A stretch of DNA of 64,000 bases from Limimaricola soesokkakensis (GTDB lineage Bacteria > Pseudomonadota > Alphaproteobacteria > Rhodobacterales > Rhodobacteraceae). Of this stretch, positions 43,688 through 52,182 are shown in pieces. Location of the stretch: positions 1-64,000 of the forward strand of contig NZ_FWFY01000007.1 of the NCBI RefSeq assembly GCF_900172345.1, in the 5' to 3' direction. The notes below the pieces were generated by a model that did no database searches, was not told the origin of the DNA, and was given only the letters and a program-made list of their open reading frames with translations. How positions within the stretch are numbered: position 1 is the first letter of the stretch; the number at the start of each line of letters is the position of its first letter. A program made the translations under genes and the position numbers.

Positions 43688-43727
43688 GCCGGCCCGGACG
43701 CGCTCTGTCTGATGTATACCGCGCCAC

Positions 43728-43757
43728 GAAAAAGACGCGGGCCCTTGCGGACCCGCG
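43728..43757 (-). terminator. Terminator of the hsp20 gene
   Basis: Read on the minus strand, an 8-bp stem with one mismatch (CGCGGGTCC / GGGCCCGCG, GCAA loop) is followed by TCTTTTT. It lies about 80 nt past the hsp20 stop. Confidence 0.7.
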
Positions 43758-43838
43758 CCCTCGCGCGGTGCGGTCACGACCGGCGCCTCACCGACCGACC
43801 GCGTCGCGCACGGCCGGCTGGAGTGCCCGACCGTATTC

Positions 43839-44312
43839 TCAGTTGACCGATTTCTCCTCGATCAGGTTCGCGTCCTGCGGCTTCTGGCTCGAGATCTCGA
43901 TGCGGCGCGGCTTCAACGCTTCGGGCACCTCGCGGACCAAGTCGATATGCAACATGCCGTCGAGATGGCTGGCGCCCGTCACCTTCACGTGGTCGGCAAG
44001 GTGGAAGCGGCGCTCGAAGGCGCGCGTCGCGATGCCGCGATGCAGGAAAGTGCGGCCTTCCTGATCGTCCTCGGCCTTGCGCGCGGTCACGATCAGGGCG
44101 TTCTCGCGGACCTCGACGGCGAGGTCGTCGGCACCAAAGCCGGCAACGGCGATCGAGATGCGCCAGGCGCTCTCGTCGGTCTTCTCGATGTTGTAGGGCG
44201 GGTAGTTGTTCTGCGTGGTCTCGCCGGCAAGCACGCGGTCCATCAGGTCGGCAACCTGATCGAAGCCCACGGTGGCACGGTAGAGCGGGGCAAGATCGAA
44301 CGTACGCATCAT
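43839..44312 (-). CDS. Hsp20/alpha-crystallin small heat-shock chaperone
   Basis: 157 residues. The alpha-crystallin domain runs from YNIEKTDESAWRISIAVAGF to HIDLVREVPEALKPRRIEI, with the loop RGIATRAFERRFHLADHVKV typical of the IbpA/HspA class. The N-terminus MRTFDLAPLYRATVGFDQV is also class-typical. Two ATGs are adjacent (44312, 44309). The leader carries a probable ROSE-type RNA thermometer that hides the AGGA ribosome binding site, and a heat-shock-type promoter lies further up. It binds unfolding proteins in the cytoplasm. Confidence 0.92.
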   Translation of the reverse strand: MMRTFDLAPLYRATVGFDQVADLMDRVLAGETTQNNYPPYNIEKTDESAWRISIAVAGFGADDLAVEVRENALIVTARKAEDDQEGRTFLHRGIATRAFERRFHLADHVKVTGASHLDGMLHIDLVREVPEALKPRRIEISSQKPQDANLIEEKSVN

Positions 44313-44313
44313 G

Positions 44314-44400
44314 GTCATCCTCTGTCTCAAAGCGATAACGTCGTGATGGCCCTCCCGACGGGGGACGGGCCGGAGATCCGGAGCCCGGTCTGGCGCTCCG
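44314..44400 (-). promoter_or_regulatory. Probable ROSE-type RNA thermometer in the hsp20 leader
   Basis: The 87-nt leader can fold into three hairpins. Hairpin 1 is CGGAGC/GCTCCG (44379-44400). Hairpin 2 is GGCCC with inner CCC / GGG and GGGCC (44348-44371). Hairpin 3 pairs GUUAUCGCU (44331-44339) with AGGAUGAC (44314-44321), leaving the G of UCGCU unpaired. UYGCU opposite the AGGA Shine-Dalgarno with an odd G is the hallmark of ROSE thermometers in alphaproteobacterial small heat-shock genes. Melting at high temperature would free the ribosome site. Folding was judged by hand. Confidence 0.68.
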
Positions 44401-44407
44401 TAACTGC

Positions 44408-44437
44408 AATGTGGGTGGGGATTTTCGGGCTTTCAAG
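44408..44437 (-). promoter_or_regulatory. Candidate sigma-32-type promoter of hsp20
   Basis: On the minus strand CTTGAAA (44431-44437) and CCCACATT (44408-44415) are 15 nt apart, close to the heat-shock sigma consensus CTTGAAA-N14-CCCCATNT. Transcription would begin near 44401, which makes the leader start at hairpin 1 of the thermometer. Confidence 0.55.
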
Positions 44438-44455
44438 AGCCCCGCGGTCGCGATC

Positions 44456-45274
44456 TCAGGGGCGGATGAAGCGGGCGCCGATCTCGGTTCTCTGGCCGGC
44501 GCCGACCACCCGGACCTGACCCGTGGACAGGCCGCCGAAGGCGCCGGTGCCGCTCTCCATGCGGGCCCGCAGATCGGGCAGGGGCCGGTCGAGCGCGACG
44601 CCGATGGCAACGTTGCGGCCATCCATCTCGGCCTTGGCCGAGATCACAGAAACGATCCGCGCCCGGCCGCCCTCGAAGCTGAAGACAGGCGAACCCGAGG
44701 AGCCGTAATCGACATCGCAGCCCATCACCAGAAGGCCGTTCTCCTCGCCCAGCACGTCGCAGGTCTCCTGCAGCGACGGTGCCTCGGCTCGGTCATGCGC
44801 GTAGGAGACCACGCCGACCTCGGCGCCCGCGACCACCCCTTCCAACGTCTCGAACGGGGTGATGCGGGCCGAGCGGATCGGCTGCGCGAGTTCGAGAAGT
44901 GCCACGTCCTCGGCGCTGGCCGCGCCGGATCCGGTGCCGACGAAGGCGTATCCTTCCGGGGCCAGTGCCCGGCGCACCGAGCGGTAGGCCAGAGCCCGGC
45001 CGCCCCGCATCCCGGCCTTGAACTCGATCTCGGACGGATCGATCCGATCGCCGCTGTCGCGGTCGTAAAGACAATGCGCGGCGGTGAGCACGAGGTCGGG
45101 TGCGATCAGCGCCCCCGTGCAGAAGCCGCGGCCTCCGAGATCGAGACGCCCCACAGCCTCCCAGCCGCGCGCGTCATCGCCCGTCACCATCTCGACGAGA
45201 TCGTGACGATCCGCGCGCACCGGCAGCGACAGCGCCACCAGAACCAGCAAGGCGACCGCGATGGCCTGCCGCAT
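44456..45274 (-). CDS. Secreted trypsin-like serine protease
   Basis: 272 residues. A signal peptide (MRQAIAVALLVLVALSLPVR, cut near ADR) precedes an S1 domain: LTAAHCLY with the His, EDVALLEL with the Asp, and DYGSSGSPVFSF with the Ser in GSSGSP rather than GDSGGP. The His-Asp-Ser triad is complete. It is V8/glutamyl-endopeptidase-like in some respects. GGAGG precedes the ATG. The target is unknown; it is probably periplasmic or secreted. Confidence 0.85.
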   Translation of the reverse strand: MRQAIAVALLVLVALSLPVRADRHDLVEMVTGDDARGWEAVGRLDLGGRGFCTGALIAPDLVLTAAHCLYDRDSGDRIDPSEIEFKAGMRGGRALAYRSVRRALAPEGYAFVGTGSGAASAEDVALLELAQPIRSARITPFETLEGVVAGAEVGVVSYAHDRAEAPSLQETCDVLGEENGLLVMGCDVDYGSSGSPVFSFEGGRARIVSVISAKAEMDGRNVAIGVALDRPLPDLRARMESGTGAFGGLSTGQVRVVGAGQRTEIGARFIRP

Positions 45275-45356
45275 CTGCCCTCCTTCGGGTCGCCGGGCAG
45301 GGAGCACCCGGTTCGCAGGCGAGACTAGGCCAGACGGCGATGGCTTCAAAGGGCAA

Positions 45357-46646
<1,290 letters not shown>

Positions 46647-46656
46647 GTGGTCTCCG

Positions 46657-47766
46657 TCAGGCGGCGAGGATGCCGCGCGGGTCGAATGTCTCGCGCAGGC
46701 CGCGGGTCAGCGCCTGTACCGCCAGCGGCTCGGGCTGCAGCGTGTGCAGCTTCGCGTGGGTTTCCGGGGCGGCGCGCACCAGCGTCGCATGGCCGTCATA
46801 GCGGCCGAGCCGCGCCCGCAGGTCGTCTCCCTCGGCGCAGCGCAGCCAGATCAGACCGCCGCCCCAGTCGTAGAAGGCTTGCTCGGCCCCGGCGCGGGCC
46901 ACGAGCTCGGCGGCTTGGCTCGGGCGTACCGAGACGCGCCAGACATCGCCGGCGGTACCGTGGAAGGGGGCGACGTCGCGGATGCCGCGCCAATCGACGC
47001 GCACCGCCTCGCGGTCGGTCTCGACCTCCCAGGCGCCGTGCGACGCCAGCCGCTCGGCCAGCGCCCGGCAACGATATTCTACCGAGGGAGCAAAGCCCTC
47101 GATCCGCAGCACCGTGCGCGCCCCGCCTTGCGCCTGCGGGTCATGCGCGGCGCCCGACACCTCGAAGGGCGTGCCCAGCGCCTCGGACATCGCCCGAACC
47201 GCCGTGGCATCGTCGAGGCCGCGGATCACCAAGCTGGCAGCGGTTTCGGTCCCCGGCAGCACCTTGAGCGCGACCTCGGTGATCACGCCCAGCGCGCCGC
47301 GGCTGCCCGCGACGAGGCGGGCGAGATCGTAGCCGGTAACGTTCTTCATCACCCGGCCGCCATTCTTGACCACCGTGCCCTCGCCATCGACGAAGCGCAG
47401 CCCGAGCAAGTGGTCGCGCGCCGCACCGACCTGCATCCGGCGCGGACCCGACACGTTGGCCGCGACGACGCCGCCGATGGTCGGGGTGCCGGTTGTGCCC
47501 AGCAGCGCGCGATGATCCATCGGCTCGAAGGCAAGCCGCTGGTTGGCCTTGGCCAGCGCCGCGTCGATCTCCTCCACCGGCGTGCCCGCCAGTGCCACCA
47601 GCGTCAGCGCCGCCGGGTCGTGCAGGGTGATGCCCGACAGGGCCGAGGTGGAGAGAGGCGTGCCATCGGGCAGCAGCCCGCGCGTGCCGCCGCCGCGCAC
47701 CGAGAGCGGACCGGTCGCGTCGCGCAGCGCTTCGGCCAACTCGGCCTCTGATCCGGGGCGGATCAT
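46657..47766 (-). CDS. glcE: Glycolate oxidase FAD-binding subunit GlcE
   Basis: 369 residues of an FAD-binding PCMH-type fold. RGGGTRGLL and the GTTGTPTIGGVVAANVSGPR loop bind FAD; KNVTGYDLARLVAGSRGALG is also typical. It forms the dehydrogenase with GlcD. The first 19 residues of the open frame (upstream ATG region) overlap glcD; the true start at 47766 overlaps its TGA as ATGA. Confidence 0.92.
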   Translation of the reverse strand: MIRPGSEAELAEALRDATGPLSVRGGGTRGLLPDGTPLSTSALSGITLHDPAALTLVALAGTPVEEIDAALAKANQRLAFEPMDHRALLGTTGTPTIGGVVAANVSGPRRMQVGAARDHLLGLRFVDGEGTVVKNGGRVMKNVTGYDLARLVAGSRGALGVITEVALKVLPGTETAASLVIRGLDDATAVRAMSEALGTPFEVSGAAHDPQAQGGARTVLRIEGFAPSVEYRCRALAERLASHGAWEVETDREAVRVDWRGIRDVAPFHGTAGDVWRVSVRPSQAAELVARAGAEQAFYDWGGGLIWLRCAEGDDLRARLGRYDGHATLVRAAPETHAKLHTLQPEPLAVQALTRGLRETFDPRGILAA

Positions 47767-49193
47767 GCCCGGCGTCCTTCGCTGGCCGCCAGCGGAAACA
47801 CCTTGGCGGGGTTCAGCAGCCATTTCGGGTCGAACACGTCCTTCACCTTCATCTGCGCCTCGAGATCCTGCGGTTCGAACTGCACCGTCATCAGGTCGCG
47901 CTTTTCCACGCCGACTCCGTGCTCACCGGTCAGGCAGCCGCCGACCTCGACGCAAAGCCGCAGGATGTCGGCGCCCATCTCCTCGCATTTCTCCAGATCG
48001 CCTTCCTTGTTCGCGTCGAACAGGATCAGCGGATGCATGTTGCCGTCGCCCGCGTGGAACACGTTGGCGACGCCAAGCCCGTACTGGTCGCTCAACTCGC
48101 CGATGCGCTTGAGCACCTCGGGCAGGGCCGAGACCGGGATCGTGCCGTCGAGGCACATGTAGTCGTTAATCTGGCCCATCGCGCCGAAGGCGGATTTGCG
48201 CCCCAGCCAGATCCGCGCCGCCTCGTCGGCGTCTTGCGCCGCGCGGATCTCGACCGGGTCGTGGTCGCGGGCGATCTTCAGGATCGTCTCGAGCTGATGG
48301 TTGATCTCATCGGCCGAGCCCTCGACCTCGACGATTAAAAGCGCCTCGCAATCGGGGTAGCCCGCCTTGGCGAAGGCTTCGCAGGCGCGGATGCAGGGAC
48401 GGTCCATGTATTCGATCGCCACCGGCAGAACGCCCGCCTTGATGATGTCGGCGACGCAGGCGCCCGCCGCCTCGGCGCTGTCGTAGCCCATCAGCACGGG
48501 CAGCGCGCCCTCGGGCTTGGGCAGGATGCGCAGCGTCGCCTCGGTGACGACGCCGAGCTGTCCCTCGGAGCCGCAGATCACGCCCAGGAGGTCGAGCCCG
48601 CCCGCATCCATATGCGCGCCGCCGATCTCGACCACGGTGCCGTCCATCTGCACCATGGTGACGCCGAGCAGGTTGTTGGTGGTCACCCCGTATTTCAGGC
48701 AATGCGCGCCGCCGGAATTCATCGCGATGTTGCCGGCGATGGCGCAGGCAAGCTGCGAGGAGGGGTCGGGGGCATAGAAGAAGCCCAACTCCTCCACCGC
48801 GCCGGTAACGCTCAGATTCGTGCGCCCGGTCTGCACCCGGATGATCCGGTCGGCGGTATCGGTTTCGAGCACCCGGTTCATCCGCGACACGCCCAGGATC
48901 ACGGAATCGGCGGTCGGCAGCGCGCCCCCCGCGAGCGAGGTGCCGGAGCCGCGCGGCACCACCGGCACGTTCTCCTCGTGACAGATCCTGAGCGCCGCCG
49001 AGACCTCCTCGGTGGTCGAGGGCAGCACCACGCAAAGCGGCGGGCAGCGATAGGCGGTGAGCGCATCGCATTCATAGGCGCGGGTTTCGGAAGGATCGTG
49101 AATCACGCCCCTCTCGCCCAACGCCTCGGTCAGGCGCTGCACGACCTGTGCCTTCCGGGCCATGATGCGGGCGTCGGGAGATGGCATCTGCAT
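47763..49193 (-). CDS. glcD: Glycolate oxidase catalytic subunit GlcD
   Basis: 476 residues. FAD-binding PCMH domain with VPRGSGTSLAGGALP, NIAMNSGGAHCLKYG and CGSEGQLGVVTEATLRI, and the FAD-oxidase C-terminal domain with NVFHAGDGNMHPLIL and GGCLTGEHGVGVEKR. With GlcE and GlcF it oxidises glycolate to glyoxylate. The start at MQMPSPDARIM follows GGAGG by 7 nt; a TTG 15 nt upstream is unlikely. The promoter holds a TGGTAA-N7-TAACCA site. Confidence 0.94.
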   Translation of the reverse strand: MQMPSPDARIMARKAQVVQRLTEALGERGVIHDPSETRAYECDALTAYRCPPLCVVLPSTTEEVSAALRICHEENVPVVPRGSGTSLAGGALPTADSVILGVSRMNRVLETDTADRIIRVQTGRTNLSVTGAVEELGFFYAPDPSSQLACAIAGNIAMNSGGAHCLKYGVTTNNLLGVTMVQMDGTVVEIGGAHMDAGGLDLLGVICGSEGQLGVVTEATLRILPKPEGALPVLMGYDSAEAAGACVADIIKAGVLPVAIEYMDRPCIRACEAFAKAGYPDCEALLIVEVEGSADEINHQLETILKIARDHDPVEIRAAQDADEAARIWLGRKSAFGAMGQINDYMCLDGTIPVSALPEVLKRIGELSDQYGLGVANVFHAGDGNMHPLILFDANKEGDLEKCEEMGADILRLCVEVGGCLTGEHGVGVEKRDLMTVQFEPQDLEAQMKVKDVFDPKWLLNPAKVFPLAASEGRRA

Positions 49194-49231
49194 GGCTCGC
49201 GCCTCCAATCTCGCAAGGGTCTGTCAGGGAT

Positions 49232-49250
49232 TGGTAAGGAAATATAACCA
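49232..49250. promoter_or_regulatory. TGGTAA-N7-TAACCA operator before glcDEF
   Basis: A 6-bp arm, a 7-nt spacer and the complementary arm with one mismatch, 38 nt before the glcD start. Arm and spacer match the operator of the GntR/FCD gene at 30498-30516. It sits between glcD and the divergent DUF599 gene, which could also be affected. Confidence 0.6.
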
Positions 49251-49297
49251 AAACTGCCCCATGGCAAGCGCCCTGCAGCGTCGCTAGGTTGCGCGGC

Positions 49298-49990
49298 ATG
49301 GATCCGCTTGCCAGCCTGCCGCATCTCACCTTGTTCGATACCCTCGGGCTCGCGCTTATGCTGGTGGGCTACTGGCTCATTGGCTGGCGCATCGAGCATC
49401 CGGGACGGCGCCCCTCGGTGACGGTGCTGATGGCCGAGCACCGGCGTGAGTGGATGCGCGAATTCGTGCTGCGCGGAAACCGGATCTTCGACGCGACGAT
49501 CATGGGCAGCTTGCGGCAGGGCACCTCCTTCTTCGCCTCGACCTGCCTTCTGGCGGTGGGCGGCGTGTTGGCGCTGATCGGCAATACCGAGCCATTGCAG
49601 GGTGTGGCAGAGGGCTTCGGCCAGGACCGCCAGCCGGATGTGCTATGGCAGATCAAGCTGCTGCCGGTGGCACTGTTGCTGACGCATGCCTTCCTGAAAT
49701 TCGTCTGGGCCCATCGGATCTTCGGCTATTGCTCGGTGCTGATGGCTTCGGTGCCCAACGCCGCCGAGGACCCGCGCGCCCTTCCACGCGCGATGCAGGC
49801 GGCGGAGCTTAACATCCGCGCGGCGTGGAACTTCAATCGCGGCTTGAGGGCCATGTATTTCGCGCTCGGCGCGCTGGCCTGGTTGCTGGGCGGCTGGGCG
49901 CTGATCCTCGCCATGGCGGCGGTATTGTGGGTGTTGTGGAGCCGGGAGTTCGCCTCGGTTCCCCGCGCGGTGCTTCTGGAACAAAGCTGA
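49298..49990 (+). CDS. DUF599 membrane protein
   Basis: 230 residues with four to five hydrophobic helices (FDTLGLALMLVGYWLIGW, FFASTCLLAVGGVLALIG, LLPVALLLTHAFLKFVWAH, and a C-terminal pair). ILRGNRIFD-like REFVLRGNRIFDATIMGSLRQ is the DUF599 core. No function is known. It is divergent from glcD with 104 bp between starts. The chosen ATG at 49298 begins MDPLASLPH; an alternative start lies 9 nt upstream. Confidence 0.8.
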   Translation: MDPLASLPHLTLFDTLGLALMLVGYWLIGWRIEHPGRRPSVTVLMAEHRREWMREFVLRGNRIFDATIMGSLRQGTSFFASTCLLAVGGVLALIGNTEPLQGVAEGFGQDRQPDVLWQIKLLPVALLLTHAFLKFVWAHRIFGYCSVLMASVPNAAEDPRALPRAMQAAELNIRAAWNFNRGLRAMYFALGALAWLLGGWALILAMAAVLWVLWSREFASVPRAVLLEQS

Positions 49991-50026
49991 GGGGGCTGCC
50001 GCCCCCGCCGCTGCGCGGCCCCTCGC

Positions 50027-50088
50027 GCGTATTTGGGAAAGATGAAGCAGAGGGTGCGCCAGTCCGGCTCATCTTTCTCCAAATACGC
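50027..50088. repeat. Inverted repeat, copy 2 (GCGTATTT outward)
   Basis: GCGTATTT-GGG-AAAGATGAAGC is followed 18 nt later by GCTCATCTTT-CTCC-AAATACGC. The outer arms pair fully; the inner arms pair with one extra A. It lies between the convergent DUF599 and glutamine-amidotransferase-like genes, so it may act as a bidirectional terminator. Confidence 0.8.
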
Positions 50089-50106
50089 AAATCCCGAATT
50101 TTCGGA

Positions 50107-52182
50107 CTAGCGCCGCGCCTCGCGCAGCCAAGCGCCCAGCATCAGCGCCGCCGCCAGCAGCAGCAATGCCCAGGCGGGGACGAGCGGGATCACCGTGAGA
50201 TCAAGCGTGCGGTAGGCGCCGCGCGGGGTCAGCCCGATCCATCCGCGTCCCGCGGCCGGTCGACCGGGGCGCACGTCCCGCAGCGCCGGCATTCCGTCCT
50301 CCATCGCCACGATGCCGCCGCGCGTTTTCGACACGGTGTCCTCCAGCGCCACGGCGCTGGCGATGGTGTCCTCGAACTCGCGCGGCGCGGCCGGACCGAG
50401 CGCGATCACCGCCTCCTGCTCGCCTTCCGACAGGCGGTAGAGCCCCATGCGCGGCGCGCCCCACAGCGCCTCGAAACGCCCTGGCTCGACCTCCTCGAGC
50501 TCGACCTCGGTTTCGCTGCCATCCGGGGCGGTCACCGTGACGGGGCCGATCTCCTGGGCGAGCGAGCGGCGCACGATGCGCATGACGAGCCCCGAGGGCT
50601 CCGCCCAGAGCGCCTCTTCCTCGAGCTCGGGCTCCTTCATCATCCAGTGCGCGAGACGGCGCAGCAGGTCGAGCTGCGGGCCGCCGCCATCATAGCCGCG
50701 CCCCCAGAGCCAAACCTGATCCGAGGCCAGGAGCGCGACGCGACCCTCGCCGACCCGATCAAGCGCCAGAAGCGGCCGCTCGCCCGGCCCGGTCAGGGCG
50801 ATGGTGGCGCTCTGGGTCGGCTCGATCTCGATCTGCCGGAACCAGCGGCCCCAGTCGGGGGCGAGCGGATCGGCCCCGGCCTCGAGCCACGGGTCGGCGA
50901 GGCCGGAGGTGACGGGATGGCGCGCACCCAGCTCGGTCAACTCGGGGCGAAAGGCGCGCTCGACCACGCGGGCGCTGGGCATGCCGGGCAGGACGAAGCC
51001 CAGCGGGCTGCGATAGATGCTGTCGGCGCCCGCATATTCCGGCCCGGCGGTGACCAGCACCGCGCCGCCCTCTTCGACGTAGCGCGCGACGTTGGCGAAG
51101 TAGTCGGAGGGCAGGATGCCGCGTCTGCGGTAGCGGTCGAAGACGATCAGGTCGAACTCGTCGATCTTCTCGATGAACAGCTCGCGGGTCGGAAAGGCGA
51201 TCAGCGACAGCTCCTCGACCGGCACCCCGTCCTGTTTCTCGGGCGGGCGCAGGATGGTGAAATGCACCAGATCGACCGAAGGGTCGGATTTCAGAAGGTT
51301 GCGCCAGGTCCGTTCGCCCGCATAGGGCTCGCCCGAGACCAGAAGCACGCGCAGCCGGTCGCGCACGCCGTTGATCTGCACGACGCTTTCGTTGTTGCGC
51401 ACGGTCAGTTCGCCCTCGACCTCCGGCGTGGCGAATTGCAGCACGTTCATGCCGCCATGCGGCAGCGCGACCGGAAGCCGGATGTCGCGCCCGAGCGGTA
51501 CTTCGAAACGCATCGGCTCGCCGCCGTCGATGGCGATGGTGAGCGGCACCGGCCCGGCGCTCTGTGGCGCCGCGCCGCTATCCTCGACCCGCAGGGTCAG
51601 CTCCACCTCCTCGCCGAGAATCGCGAAGGCCGGGGCGTTGCGCACCACGACGCGGCGGTCCCAGTCGCTGTCGCGCCCCGACAGCAGCACATGCGCGGGG
51701 GCGGGCAGGTCGGGGGCACGGGCGGCGTCGTGCAGCCGCCCGTCGGTCAGCATGACGATGCCCGCGACCCGACCCGCGGGCTCTTCGGCCAAGGCCTCGG
51801 AGAGCGCGGTCATCAGCTTGGTGCCGCCATCCTCCGGGGCGTCGCCGAGGCGCACCACGCGCAGCTCGGTGTTCTCGCGTGCCGCGATCCGGCCCTGCAG
51901 CGCCTCGAGTGCGGCCTCGGTCTGCTCGGCGCGATCCGACAGGGTCTGGCTCGCGCTTTCGTCCACGACGGCGATCACGATGTCCGAGAGCGGCTGGCGC
52001 TCCTCGCGCTGCAGCGCCGGGTTGGCGAGACCCGCCAGCAGAGCGAGCCCGGCGAGCGCCCGCAGCCACCATCCCGGCAGGCCGCGCCACAGCGCCAGCG
52101 CGACCACGAGAACGGTCAGCGCCGCAAGCGCCCAAAGCGCAGGCCATGGCAGCAGCGGGTCGAAGATCACCGTGCCGTTCAC
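50107..52182 (-). CDS. Membrane protein with glutamine-amidotransferase-like domain (MoxR-DUF58 locus)
   Basis: 691 residues. Two or three N-terminal helices (LWALAALTVLVVALALWRG, WLRALAGLALLAGLANPA), a vWA-like region (IVIAVVDESASQTLS, GRVAGIVMLTDGRLHD), a class I amidotransferase-like region (YVEEGGAVLVTAGPEYAG) and a C-terminal helix (LVPAWALLLLAAALMLGAWL). The vWA-like part lacks a clean MIDAS. It overlaps the upstream DUF4159 gene by ATGA. It is the last gene of the envelope operon; function unknown. Confidence 0.72.
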   Translation of the reverse strand: MNGTVIFDPLLPWPALWALAALTVLVVALALWRGLPGWWLRALAGLALLAGLANPALQREERQPLSDIVIAVVDESASQTLSDRAEQTEAALEALQGRIAARENTELRVVRLGDAPEDGGTKLMTALSEALAEEPAGRVAGIVMLTDGRLHDAARAPDLPAPAHVLLSGRDSDWDRRVVVRNAPAFAILGEEVELTLRVEDSGAAPQSAGPVPLTIAIDGGEPMRFEVPLGRDIRLPVALPHGGMNVLQFATPEVEGELTVRNNESVVQINGVRDRLRVLLVSGEPYAGERTWRNLLKSDPSVDLVHFTILRPPEKQDGVPVEELSLIAFPTRELFIEKIDEFDLIVFDRYRRRGILPSDYFANVARYVEEGGAVLVTAGPEYAGADSIYRSPLGFVLPGMPSARVVERAFRPELTELGARHPVTSGLADPWLEAGADPLAPDWGRWFRQIEIEPTQSATIALTGPGERPLLALDRVGEGRVALLASDQVWLWGRGYDGGGPQLDLLRRLAHWMMKEPELEEEALWAEPSGLVMRIVRRSLAQEIGPVTVTAPDGSETEVELEEVEPGRFEALWGAPRMGLYRLSEGEQEAVIALGPAAPREFEDTIASAVALEDTVSKTRGGIVAMEDGMPALRDVRPGRPAAGRGWIGLTPRGAYRTLDLTVIPLVPAWALLLLAAALMLGAWLREARR

